Positions 1-6,079 of a stretch of DNA of 33,828 nucleotides are shown piece by piece. The stretch covers positions 1 through 33,828 of the IMG/VR virus record IMGVR_UViG_3300034418_001924. The stretch is one strand, 5' to 3'. A model generated the notes under the pieces. It was given only the letters and a program-made list of their open reading frames with translations. It did not search any database and was not told the origin of the DNA. Both the position numbers and the translations under genes were made by a program. The DNA comes from a virus. Each line of letters starts with the position of its first letter. The first letter of the stretch is position 1.

Positions 1-1
1 A

Positions 2-37
2 ACAGATAATAGTTATTACTGTAATAGTAGTTCTACT
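2..37. repeat. Two adjacent short inverted repeats
   Basis: ACAG-a-TAATA at 2-11 pairs with TATTACTGT at 14-22 (nine pairs with one bulged A). It is followed at once by AGTAG-TT-CTACT at 26-37. They could be operator half-sites or the tail of a terminator for a gene outside the window. No long T-run follows on the plus strand, so a terminator is not called. Confidence 0.35.
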
Positions 38-136
38 GTATGTAGTCAATCTTTAAAAACTTACTACAGCAAGTAGATAGTTTTAATACAGTTTGTTACA
101 CATAAATATTGTGGTCTAAGACATAATATAATAGGG

Positions 137-150
137 TGTCAACATTGACA
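137..150. promoter_or_regulatory. Candidate operator: TGTCAA-CA-TTGACA palindrome
   Basis: A perfect 6+6 bp inverted repeat with a 2-bp centre. A TATAAT hexamer ends five bases upstream (127-132), so the palindrome would cover the transcription start of any promoter using it. The right arm is itself a consensus -35 hexamer, but no good -10 follows at 16-18 bp. This suggests a repressor or activator site; the protein that binds it is unknown. The HTH protein at 3553-3831 is one candidate. Confidence 0.35.
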
Positions 151-368
151 TATGCATTTATTTTATTGACTATATCCTATATAAATAACCTTATGATAAA
201 TTCTGAAATAATCTAAGTGTTAGATGTTATATTGTGAAGTGTTATGGAGTGCGATTGCTAAAGACTGATTAGAAAAAATTTAATTCAACATACCCACCAT
301 TATTAAAACCCAGCGAAAAAAATATACATTCAATGTATAAAATAATATGCTTGATTATGTAAATTGAC

Positions 369-397
369 TTGACATATATTTAATTATGTTCTACAAT
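369..397 (+). promoter_or_regulatory. Sigma70-type promoter TTGACA-N17-TACAAT
   Basis: TTGACA at 369-374, exactly 17 bp, then TACAAT at 392-397. Transcription should start near 404, giving a leader of about 35 nt that contains the GGGAG ribosome site just ahead of the gene starting at 439. It is the best-formed classical promoter in the window. Confidence 0.75.
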
Positions 398-438
398 TCT
401 ATTAAGAATAAATTAACTAATAAAGGGAGTTAAACAAA

Positions 439-669
439 ATGACTACTACAGAAAATAAACTAAATAGATATATTGTATTAGATGACAGAGCATCTAATTA
501 TTATGAGTTTAGTGCTTATACTCAAATAGAGTTCTGGACTTGTGATGGTTGTAATACAGTTTATTCATATGCTGAACCATATAGAAAATTAACTGATTAC
601 AGTTCTTTTGAATCTAATATAAATAATTATTATTGTGAATCTAATTGCAGAGATTCGTGGGAAAACTAG
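439..669 (+). CDS. Small zinc-finger-like protein (76 aa)
   Basis: Unrecognised family. The protein is short, acidic and rich in aromatic residues. It carries two cysteine pairs, C35/C38 and C66/C70, spaced as in a four-cysteine zinc site. The start is set by the GGGAG ribosome site about 8 nt upstream, and the gene lies directly behind the promoter at 369-397, so it is probably the first gene of a two-gene transcript that stops at the terminator near 1030. As a first, strongly expressed small protein it could be a regulator or a host take-over factor; that is inference only. Confidence 0.75.
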   Translation: MTTTENKLNRYIVLDDRASNYYEFSAYTQIEFWTCDGCNTVYSYAEPYRKLTDYSSFESNINNYYCESNCRDSWEN

Positions 670-683
670 AGGAGATAAATAAA

Positions 684-998
684 ATGATAATAAAAGAACT
701 AAGTAAGCAAGATTTCATTGAAGAATTTAATTTCGGTGAACACTCAAGCTATAACGGCCAATTTAGTTATGAAGGGCTAGAATCTCTTTATGATTTCATT
801 ATGGAAGATTACACCGAAGATAATCCATTCACAATGGACGCCATCGGTTTAATCGTACAATTTACAGAATACGAAAATCTTCAGGAGTGTTTACAAGAAG
901 TTGGTAACGATGACATAAAAACATTAGAAGATTTATTTGATGTGACAATGGTCATACAAGTAGAAAATTCTGAAAGAATAATAATATCAGAATTTTAA
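684..998 (+). CDS. Small acidic phage protein of a recurrent 'FSYEGL' type (104 aa)
   Basis: ATG at 684 is preferred over earlier possible starts because AGAGGAG lies about 8 nt upstream and the upstream gene ends at 669. The protein is strongly acidic. It has a central F-S-Y-E-G-L-E-S-L segment followed by an F-T-E-Y-E segment; from memory this pair of motifs recurs in short proteins of unknown function in many phages and plasmids. No catalytic residues or membrane segments are seen. It is second in the 439-998 unit and is followed by an intrinsic terminator. An acidic DNA-mimic or inhibitor role is possible but unproven. Confidence 0.75.
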   Translation: MIIKELSKQDFIEEFNFGEHSSYNGQFSYEGLESLYDFIMEDYTEDNPFTMDAIGLIVQFTEYENLQECLQEVGNDDIKTLEDLFDVTMVIQVENSERIIISEF

Positions 999-1028
999 TA
1001 TAACTCCCTAGTTATATAGTACGGAGGA

Positions 1029-1060
1029 AAGCCCACTAAATAAGTGGGTTTTTCTTTTAT
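1029..1060 (+). terminator. Intrinsic terminator
   Basis: Stem AAGCCCACT (1029-1037) and AGTGGGTTT (1043-1051), nine pairs including one G-U, with a 5-nt loop, running into TTTTTCTTTT. It sits about 30 nt after the stop of the gene ending at 998 and should end the first forward transcript. Confidence 0.85.
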
Positions 1061-1379
1061 GTAGCTTGTGAATAATTTCACATAGTATTATTAAAATAGA
1101 TTCTCTTTAAAGAATCTAAATTATATCTATAAGCCATTTAAAGCCGATTTAAGACGACTAACTTCATTATAGAACTGTCTACCCTATTTACATATACTAG
1201 CCCTTAAAACGCATTTAAAAGCATACTATATCTAGTGGTATGTGAGCCTAAGATGAGCCTAAGAATCTAGAACAAATAAATCAGAGTTGTCAAATCAATG
1301 GACAAAAAAAGTTTTATTTAATTTTGTATATCTTTTAAATCTGTTAAGCTGGTTTACAGATACAAACAAAGGAGGAATA
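1061..1379. other. Non-coding spacer with short repeats
   Basis: No gene seen. It contains an 8+8 bp inverted repeat TAGATTCT-N6-AGAATCTA (1097-1118), a further AGAATCTA copy at 1262-1269, a tandem AAGCC-ATTT / AAGCCGATTT near 1131-1150, and a perfect 11-bp tandem duplication TGAGCCTAAGA (1243-1253 and 1254-1264). A promoter for the downstream operon is expected here, but no hexamer pair with good spacing was found. The region may bind a regulator. Confidence 0.5.
1243..1264. repeat. 11-bp perfect tandem duplication
   Basis: TGAGCCTAAGA occurs twice with no gap, 116 bp upstream of the first gene of the long forward operon. Eleven base pairs is about one helical turn, so a protein binding both copies would contact the same DNA face. 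Function unknown. Confidence 0.6.
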
Positions 1380-1577
1380 ATGGGTAAGAAAACAGTAGAA
1401 GTAGCAGTAGTTAAGACTTATGTAATTGAGAACTTAGACAATAGAGAATCTTGGGACTTAATTAACAGAGAGGAAACACAAGAGCAATTATTAGAAGATA
1501 TTAAGCAAGGTTACTTTAATGATGACGATGTTATCAACGAAGAAATCAGAATCGTAAGTGTAATGGAGGAGGAATAA
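1380..1577 (+). CDS. Small acidic protein (65 aa), first gene of long forward operon
   Basis: Not recognised. ATG at 1380 is chosen because AAAGGAGG lies 7-8 nt upstream; an in-frame extension to 1287 would begin without a ribosome site. The N-terminal third looks beta-rich (alternating valines), and the rest is acidic. The C-terminus runs M-E-E-E because the next gene's GGAGGAATAATG initiation site is embedded in it. The stop overlaps the next start (TAATG), so translation is probably coupled. Confidence 0.7.
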   Translation: MGKKTVEVAVVKTYVIENLDNRESWDLINREETQEQLLEDIKQGYFNDDDVINEEIRIVSVMEEE

Positions 1578-1789
1578 TGGATAAATATTGGTGGATAATT
1601 AGAACTAATAAAAATTATGGTTTACCATACGACACATTTGTTGAGTGGTACAACATACCTAGATTGATTTATTGTTTGTCATTTTATATATACAAACGAG
1701 CAGACTATTCATTAACTTTTACATGGGTAGATATGGATAGCAACATAGGAGAGAGTAGTTTATTTGTACTAAGGAGGAATAATGGCTAG
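1577..1789 (+). CDS. Small aromatic-rich protein (70 aa)
   Basis: Not recognised. Rich in Trp and Tyr, with a short hydrophobic stretch near residues 28-40 that may be a weak membrane-associated helix. It starts within TAATG at the stop of the preceding gene, behind GGAGG. It overlaps the next gene by 8 nt. Coding status rests on its packing and strong ribosome site. Confidence 0.6.
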   Translation: MDKYWWIIRTNKNYGLPYDTFVEWYNIPRLIYCLSFYIYKRADYSLTFTWVDMDSNIGESSLFVLRRNNG

Positions 1790-1934
1790 ATATAGAATTA
1801 CATATCAAGTTGAAAGAATTGGATTTGGAGATAATTTAGAACAAGCTATCAAAGATAGTAAATGTTATGAGGAAAACCCATACTCTAATCCTTTAGATAG
1901 TGCAGAAGTAATTGCAATAGAGGAGGAGGAATAA
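1782..1934 (+). CDS. Small protein (50 aa)
   Basis: Starts at ATG 1782 directly behind AAGGAGGAATA inside the end of the previous gene. The start reads M-A-R-Y-R-I-T-Y-Q-V, a beta-strand-like opening, then an acidic helix-like region ending in E-E-E-E. The final codons double as the GGAGG site of the next gene, whose ATG overlaps the TAA (TAATG at 1932-1936). No family recognised. Confidence 0.6.
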   Translation: MARYRITYQVERIGFGDNLEQAIKDSKCYEENPYSNPLDSAEVIAIEEEE

Positions 1935-2155
1935 TGAAACCAAATACATTAACTTGGAAACAAGTACAAAAAAAATATGGTAATAAAGATATACAATTAA
2001 ATTTATCTAGAGAGCCATTTTTTAACTGGAAAGATAGAAATATTCCAGAATTTACTATTCATAAAACAAGTAAATTAGTGAGAGAAAACTTTATGAGTGT
2101 TAGTGAATGGGAAGATTTTTATTCAAGCCAAAGATTAAATTTGTTTAAAAGATAA
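1934..2155 (+). CDS. Small basic protein (73 aa)
   Basis: Unrecognised. Lys/Arg-rich with several Trp residues, which suits a nucleic-acid- or protein-binding role, but no motif is seen. It starts in a TAATG overlap behind GAGGAGGAATA, so its ribosome site is the 3' end of the upstream gene. A 19-nt gap separates it from the next mini-gene. Confidence 0.65.
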   Translation: MKPNTLTWKQVQKKYGNKDIQLNLSREPFFNWKDRNIPEFTIHKTSKLVRENFMSVSEWEDFYSSQRLNLFKR

Positions 2156-2174
2156 TAAGGAAAGTAGGTAAGAT

Positions 2175-2306
2175 ATGAATTGTATAACTTGTATGGAAGT
2201 CCTGGACCAAGAGTTAGGATGTGTAAATTGTTTTTGTGTTCAGTATTGGAACTTAAACGAAAGCAGCATACCAACTGATATAAAACATTTGAGAATAGAA
2301 AAGTAA
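2175..2306 (+). CDS. Zinc-ribbon mini-protein (43 aa)
   Basis: Two CxxC knuckles (C3/C6 and C16/C19, with C21 nearby) in a 43-residue protein, as expected for a single zinc site. A GGAAAGTAGGTAAG stretch lies upstream of ATG 2175, giving a moderate ribosome site. It fits between the gene ending at 2155 and the GGAGG-led gene at 2318. Its partner is unknown. It is one of several such mini-proteins here. Confidence 0.6.
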   Translation: MNCITCMEVLDQELGCVNCFCVQYWNLNESSIPTDIKHLRIEK

Positions 2307-2317
2307 AAGGAGGAATA

Positions 2318-2917
2318 ATGTCTAAAGCAATTTGTAAAACTTGTCATAGACAAGATGTAGTATTACTAAATCCTATGACTAATCACAGAGGTAATATGTG
2401 CAGAGATTGTTTCAATGATTTACTAGATTACTTTAGCTTAACAATACTATCAGAATATCCTAAACACTCTGAAGATAAGTTTGTTGTCAAGTGTAATCAA
2501 GGGCATAAAGTACAGACTTGTAGAGCATATTTACGCAACAATAAAAGAGAACAACAGGGCAGTTGTAGTAGATGTGCGATACCTAAACAATCTATGAACA
2601 AAGACTGTGCGTGGATTTATCTAGGTAAAGACAGATATAATTATAAGATAGGTTTTACAACTAACATAAAACATAGAACAAGAGATTTAAAAACAAACAA
2701 CATACAAATAATAGAATACAAATTTTATAATGATGTATCTGTAGCAGATAGATTAGAAATAGAGATACACAATTATTTAGATGAGCAACAAGTAAGACCT
2801 AACAAACCAAGATATTTAACTTGTGGTGGATATACAGAATTAGTATCAAGAAAGAAATTAAATAAGATTTTTAATGACCAAGCTATAACTTTAGATTGGT
2901 TTTTAGAAAAGATATAA
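2318..2917 (+). CDS. GIY-YIG-like (T5orf172/MUG113 type) protein with N-terminal zinc-binding region
   Basis: 199 aa. Residues 1-90 hold cysteine pairs C6/C9, C28/C31 and C83/C86, plus C59, H63 and C68, so one or two zinc sites. Residues 98-180 resemble the GIY-YIG fold: W-I-Y-L-G at 99-103, Y-K-I-G-F-T at 109-114, a candidate catalytic Arg near 120, an E-x-E-I-H helix near 147-151 and a G-Y-T-E segment at 171-174. In this family the first motif anchors the sheet, and Arg and Glu act in phosphodiester cleavage. Likely a DNA-binding nuclease: a homing-type enzyme, a host-DNA degrader or a repair factor. AAAAGGAGG precedes the start. Fold confidence is moderate; activity is inferred. Confidence 0.6.
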   Translation: MSKAICKTCHRQDVVLLNPMTNHRGNMCRDCFNDLLDYFSLTILSEYPKHSEDKFVVKCNQGHKVQTCRAYLRNNKREQQGSCSRCAIPKQSMNKDCAWIYLGKDRYNYKIGFTTNIKHRTRDLKTNNIQIIEYKFYNDVSVADRLEIEIHNYLDEQQVRPNKPRYLTCGGYTELVSRKKLNKIFNDQAITLDWFLEKI

Positions 2918-2927
2918 AGGAGAAACA

Positions 2928-3104
2928 ATGGAAGATATAAAGATAGAGGAGATTAAGATAGTTATTTCTTATAATCCTAACGAAACTAGTAAGGCATTTC
3001 ATGACCTTATACAATGGGTATACGAGGGAGAAGTATATAGCGAATACAAAGTATTAGCTTATAGTAATCCACTTGAATATAAATTAACAAAAAAAGGAGA
3101 ATAA
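2928..3104 (+). CDS. Small protein (58 aa)
   Basis: Unrecognised. ATG 2928 follows AAAGGAGAAACA, a good ribosome site 7 nt upstream, ten bases after the previous stop. It opens with an acidic, Ile-rich strand-helix pattern, then has an aromatic-rich middle. The TAA overlaps the next start as TAATG, behind AAAGGAGA. Confidence 0.6.
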   Translation: MEDIKIEEIKIVISYNPNETSKAFHDLIQWVYEGEVYSEYKVLAYSNPLEYKLTKKGE

Positions 3105-3271
3105 TGTTTAGTGTATTTGGATTAGTACTTGTGAGTATGTTTGCTGTATTAGTGTACATAATCTTTGAAGGATTATTACAAATGTATAGAGAACATAGGG
3201 CATTAAAAGAATACGATAACTTGAAAGATGAACTGTATTTAGCACGACTAACAGGTGTCTTAGATGAGTAA
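3104..3271 (+). CDS. Small single-pass membrane protein (55 aa)
   Basis: Residues 1-22 form one hydrophobic segment (F-S-V-F-G-L-V-L-V and on), followed by a charged helical tail with Arg, Lys, Glu and Asp. This is the layout of a tiny inner-membrane protein with an N-terminal anchor and cytoplasmic tail. The start overlaps the upstream stop (TAATG). Phage early membrane peptides of this size often modify the host envelope or block superinfection, but nothing specific can be claimed. Confidence 0.6.
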   Translation: MFSVFGLVLVSMFAVLVYIIFEGLLQMYREHRALKEYDNLKDELYLARLTGVLDE

Positions 3272-3289
3272 AAGTAATTGATAAAGTGA

Positions 3290-3318
3290 TTGTACAAAGT
3301 AAAACTATTTGATATACT
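3290..3318 (+). promoter_or_regulatory. Promoter TTGTAC-N17-TATACT abutting a start codon
   Basis: TTGTAC at 3290-3295, 17 bp, TATACT at 3313-3318. The ATG at 3319 touches the -10 box and a second in-frame ATG lies at 3325, where transcription should begin. The downstream gene lacks a ribosome site, unlike almost every other forward gene. Together these predict an internal operon promoter making a leaderless mRNA. Confidence 0.6.
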
Positions 3319-3519
3319 ATGAGTATGGACACAATTAGGCTTGACATACCAAGCGATTGTAAATATATTGTAATGTTACTTAATGATGTTGCTATTAATT
3401 TCAACAACACTAAGGCATTACAACATTACTGCGAAAAGATGAGATTGCGTATAACAGGAACATCTAAGCAGGGGCAATTATATTTGGTACAAGTTCAAAG
3501 AGAAGATAGCAGTTTATAA
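3319..3519 (+). CDS. Small protein, probably translated from a leaderless mRNA (64-66 aa)
   Basis: Unrecognised. Two in-frame ATGs, at 3319 and 3325. The second is favoured because it coincides with the predicted transcription start of the promoter ending at 3318, and no purine-rich ribosome site precedes either. The sequence alternates beta-like segments with an amphipathic middle. It is followed by a new GGAG-led gene, so this unit may begin a sub-operon that includes the HTH and annealing-type proteins. Confidence 0.6.
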   Translation: MSMDTIRLDIPSDCKYIVMLLNDVAINFNNTKALQHYCEKMRLRITGTSKQGQLYLVQVQREDSSL

Positions 3520-3552
3520 CTGCTAATTAATACAACTTAACAAAGGAGATAT

Positions 3553-3831
3553 ATGACAAATGATGTTGATGATTTATTGCTACAAGCAAGACAATCAATA
3601 GAACATAATAATCAAGAAAGAGATTACGAAGCTACTCAAAGTGGTTTAACTGAAACTATAAAAGAGCTGGATAATCTAAAGAAAATGTCAGAGGAATTTA
3701 CTATGATTAGAAATAATTTATTAAAGAAATTATATAATCAACACTCTGTATCAGCACTTAAATTGAGTGCAGTCACAGGGTTAAGTAGACAAATGGTACA
3801 TTTAATCGTAAAGGAGGACAACAATGGCTAA
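3553..3831 (+). CDS. Helix-turn-helix DNA-binding protein (92 aa)
   Basis: Residues 1-60 are highly charged and helical, probably a coiled-coil dimerisation arm (leucines around 32-57). Residues 65-87 fit a helix-turn-helix: S-A-L-K-L-S-A-V-T-G-L-S-R-Q, with the glycine at the turn and a Ser-Arg-Gln start of the recognition helix. AAAGGAG sits upstream of ATG 3553. The last codons overlap the next gene (start at 3824). A local transcription regulator is the natural reading; the palindrome at 137-150 or the repeats at 1097-1264 are possible targets. Confidence 0.65.
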   Translation: MTNDVDDLLLQARQSIEHNNQERDYEATQSGLTETIKELDNLKKMSEEFTMIRNNLLKKLYNQHSVSALKLSAVTGLSRQMVHLIVKEDNNG

Positions 3832-4630
3832 GTTTAACTTAGAAAATTATGAAACAGTAGAGGATAGATTAAAAGTATTCTGGAAAGAAAATCCAGAGGG
3901 TCGTATCTTTACAGAAGTAGTACACGAAACTGAAGATGGTAGTTGTGTAACAATCAGAGCTTTTGTATACAAGAACGAGGGTGACAGTAATCCAATATCT
4001 ACAGGAATAGCACAGGAAACAAAAGGACAGGGTGGTTTTGCTAATACGGATGCTTGGGTAGAAAACTGCGAAACATCTGCTATAGGTAGAGCATTAGCTA
4101 ATTGGAAATATCAAGGCAGCAATAAGCCTAGACCTAGCCAACAAGAGATGAGTAAAGTTGTTAAATCTACACCAAAAGTAGAGGAGGAATTAACTTTTGA
4201 TGTTGGTGAACCTGTAAATAATGCACAGGAAATTAACGAAATCATTAAAGGTATGGAACCTGATGATAAGTTAATGAAAAAGTATAAGAAAACTGCTTAT
4301 GACAAGATGATTGCAGATGGATTTTCAAAAGATGTTAATGATTGGAGTGAAGAACAGGTCAAAGACTTTATTGAAGCGTTTGCAGACGCTAAAAACAATA
4401 GCAGTATCATAGATGAGATTGAAGCAGAGCTTGGTGAGGTCAAAGTCATCACTAAGAACTGTCCTGAATGTGGAAAGTCTGAATATATAGAGGACAACAG
4501 AGAGAAAAAGCAATCTGACCCACAGAAATTTGGAAAGATACCATCTTGGTCTTGTAGTAAATACAATGGTGCTAATGGTTGTGGTTGGGCAGGTTGGGAT
4601 GATACTGATTGCCCAACAGAATGGCTTTAG
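3824..4630 (+). CDS. Phage recombination-type (ssDNA-annealing-like) protein with C-terminal zinc ribbon
   Basis: 268 aa. The N-terminal domain (1-100) contains E-N-C-E-T-S-A-I-G-R-A-L-A at 80-92. This resembles the ETSAIGRALA signature that I associate with phage single-strand-annealing or ssDNA-binding proteins, especially in actinobacterial phages; that association is from memory. A flexible acidic middle (115-205) leads to a zinc ribbon with C213, C216, C244 and C253. The role would be pairing or protecting single strands in replication or recombination. ATG 3824 follows AAAGGAGG inside the HTH gene. A close variant without the ribbon would be more usual, so the ribbon may add DNA or partner contact. 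Confidence 0.55.
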   Translation: MAKFNLENYETVEDRLKVFWKENPEGRIFTEVVHETEDGSCVTIRAFVYKNEGDSNPISTGIAQETKGQGGFANTDAWVENCETSAIGRALANWKYQGSNKPRPSQQEMSKVVKSTPKVEEELTFDVGEPVNNAQEINEIIKGMEPDDKLMKKYKKTAYDKMIADGFSKDVNDWSEEQVKDFIEAFADAKNNSSIIDEIEAELGEVKVITKNCPECGKSEYIEDNREKKQSDPQKFGKIPSWSCSKYNGANGCGWAGWDDTDCPTEWL

Positions 4631-4929
4631 AACAAGCAGGAGAGCTGTTTAACATAACTAAATTAAAAGCTAAGTTAAAACAGCGTTATCCTGACCATAA
4701 TTTTGATATTCCACAAGAGCCTGATAGAAAATGTAAGGTAAGTTATTTGTGTAATAAATCAGATAAAATTAAATATTCAGATGTGGAGGGTAATTTGTAC
4801 TGTGGTCAACGATATAAGTTAACTGATAAGAACAATCCTTATAAATGGGAATGGGCAACTTGTCACGCATTACTTGAAACAACTGATGAACAAAAGAAAT
4901 TTAAGGATATGCAAGAGGATATCTTTTGA
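4621..4929 (+). CDS. Unknown protein (102 aa) paired with the annealing-type protein
   Basis: ATG 4621 lies within the last codons of the upstream gene (10-nt overlap). An in-frame TTG at 4609 would start without benefit, so ATG is chosen. The protein is Lys-rich with scattered cysteines (for example Y-L-C-N-K and Y-C-G-Q-R, then T-C-H), which may form an irregular zinc site. The overlap ties it to the annealing-type protein in expression. No family recognised. Confidence 0.6.
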   Translation: MALEQAGELFNITKLKAKLKQRYPDHNFDIPQEPDRKCKVSYLCNKSDKIKYSDVEGNLYCGQRYKLTDKNNPYKWEWATCHALLETTDEQKKFKDMQEDIF

Positions 4930-5027
4930 AATGTAAAAGCTGCAATATTGGTGAGTATGATTTGTTTGGAGAACCAAGCCAAATTGTAGATGGATATTGC
5001 AAAGAATGTAAGGAGTATATTAAATGA
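4926..5027 (+). CDS. Zinc-ribbon mini-protein with TTG start (33 aa)
   Basis: TTG at 4926 overlaps the preceding TGA and is led by AAGAGG about 8 nt upstream; the TGA overlaps the next ATG (ATGA at 5024). Cysteines C3/C6 and C25/C28 form a textbook CxxC-CxxC site. No ATG is available in frame. The packing on both sides and the cysteine pattern make it likely to be real despite its size. Confidence 0.5.
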   Translation: MKCKSCNIGEYDLFGEPSQIVDGYCKECKEYIK

Positions 5028-5686
5028 AATCACTTGAACAAGTGTTGGAAGAATATTCTAAAAGTAAATGGAATAATTATTCTTATACTTATGATATTGA
5101 AAACTTTGATAAGAGATTATCTAAAGAAAAAAGGATAAAATTTCTTCTTGAAGGTGCAGAAAGAAAAAGATATTGGGGTGGGTATAGATATTTTTATAGA
5201 GTTGAAGAAGATAAAGATATATTTTATAATAAAGATATACCTATATCAGATAGAATAATTACTTTTATATGTCAATTTCACTACGAGTATCTTTATTTGC
5301 ACAGTAAAGATAAAAGATATACACGATATGGACATACTTTACGAACATACTATAAAGAAGCTATTGAAAGAATTGATAAACTAAGAAGTGGTAAAGAAAA
5401 AAGAAATGGTTTAGAAGAAGCATTAAATACTTTACCAAAAGATGAGTTAATTCAATTACTTATTCTGAAAAATAGACAACTACAAGACCAAACAGAGATG
5501 TTTCAATCTTTAGAGCAAGAAGTAGTTTTTGCAAACAATAGAGCTAAAAAAATGTGGCAAAAGATGAACGCATATAGAGGATTATCTTGTGTTGTTATGG
5601 ATATGGATATAAAATCTGTAAATAAAATATTAGACAGAGTAAAGAAAAACAAAACTACTTTACAAAAAGCATTAATGAAAGGATAG
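5024..5686 (+). CDS. Unknown helical basic protein (220 aa)
   Basis: Not recognised. The first 120 residues are rich in Tyr, Lys and Arg. Residues 125-185 look like a coiled coil (A-L-N-T-L-P-K-D-E-L-I-Q-L-L-I-L-K, then Q-L-Q-D-Q-T). The C-terminal 35 residues are strongly basic. No nuclease, polymerase or helicase motif is visible. A DNA-associated scaffold or regulator is possible. It starts by ATGA overlap with the zinc mini-gene. Confidence 0.65.
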   Translation: MKSLEQVLEEYSKSKWNNYSYTYDIENFDKRLSKEKRIKFLLEGAERKRYWGGYRYFYRVEEDKDIFYNKDIPISDRIITFICQFHYEYLYLHSKDKRYTRYGHTLRTYYKEAIERIDKLRSGKEKRNGLEEALNTLPKDELIQLLILKNRQLQDQTEMFQSLEQEVVFANNRAKKMWQKMNAYRGLSCVVMDMDIKSVNKILDRVKKNKTTLQKALMKG

Positions 5687-5688
5687 AT

Positions 5689-5874
5689 ATGATTGATGTA
5701 ATGTTAAGCAAAGCTACAACTGGAATGGTTATAGCAGAGTTATTAAATAGAAAAGATGATAAAGGAACACCTTTATTTATGGGTAAAAGTATAATGCTGT
5801 CCAATGGTCAGCAACAATTACTTGCTATCCTACCTAATGTTCAGATACTTACAAAAATAGAAGAAGAAGAATGA
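5689..5874 (+). CDS. Small protein (61 aa)
   Basis: Unrecognised. Mildly hydrophobic, with a short central L-N-G-Q-Q-Q-L-L-A-I-L segment and an acidic E-E-E-E tail that again encodes the GAAGAAGAAG purine tract preceding the next ATG. GAAAGGA lies just upstream of ATG 5689. The TGA overlaps the following mini-gene (ATGA). Confidence 0.6.
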   Translation: MIDVMLSKATTGMVIAELLNRKDDKGTPLFMGKSIMLSNGQQQLLAILPNVQILTKIEEEE

Positions 5875-5990
5875 ACGATTTAAGAATGTTAGATAACTGC
5901 GTTGAATGTGGTTCAGATAGAGAAACAACATTAACTTATGATGGTAAATGTGTTGGCTGTATTGCATATATGATAGAGGACTGCGTATGA
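5871..5990 (+). CDS. Zinc-ribbon mini-protein (39 aa)
   Basis: C10/C13 and C27/C30 make two CxxC knuckles, with C38 extra. The start codon overlaps the previous stop and its own stop overlaps the next start (ATGA at both ends), so it sits in a translationally coupled chain. Unknown function. Confidence 0.55.
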   Translation: MNDLRMLDNCVECGSDRETTLTYDGKCVGCIAYMIEDCV

Positions 5991-6079
5991 ATAAAGTAAT
6001 ATGCAGTAATTGTAAAGAAAAAAAATATTTAGATGGAGATACAGGACTTTGCTATGACTGTAACAGAGGACAAATATAG
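5987..6079 (+). CDS. Zinc-ribbon mini-protein (30 aa)
   Basis: C6/C9 and C22/C25 give CxxC-N12-CxxC. The ATG overlaps the preceding TGA, and the gene overlaps the SET-domain gene start at 6054 by 26 nt in another frame. It immediately follows another mini-protein of the same type, so the pair may be a duplication that has diverged. Confidence 0.5.
   Translation: MNKVICSNCKEKKYLDGDTGLCYDCNRGQI

Larger units (their letters stand above)
1..438. other. Non-coding control region upstream of the forward genes
   Basis: No convincing gene on either strand. The stretch is very AT-rich and holds short inverted repeats near its start, a TTGACA-containing palindrome at 137-150, a TATAAT hexamer at 127-132 and a well-formed promoter at 369-397. 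It looks like a regulatory intergenic region ahead of the small-gene forward module. Nothing recognisable was seen between about 200 and 360. Confidence 0.6.

Noticed and set aside
145-173. TTGACA at 145 as a -35 element with a -10 near 168-174
   Set aside because: At 17-18 bp the sequence is GACTAT or ACTATA, a poor match; kept only as part of a palindrome.
1287-1332. Promoter for the 1380 operon built on TTGTCA or TGGACA
   Set aside because: No -10-like hexamer at 16-18 bp from either; TATATC lies too far downstream.
1287-1379. N-terminal extension of the 65-residue protein
   Set aside because: The extension begins without a ribosome site, while AAAGGAGG directly precedes the ATG at 1380.
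3007-3410. Two overlapping reverse frames of about 100 codons
   Set aside because: They lie opposite well-packed forward genes with ribosome sites and consist of Leu/Ile/Tyr-rich translations typical of antisense AT-rich DNA.
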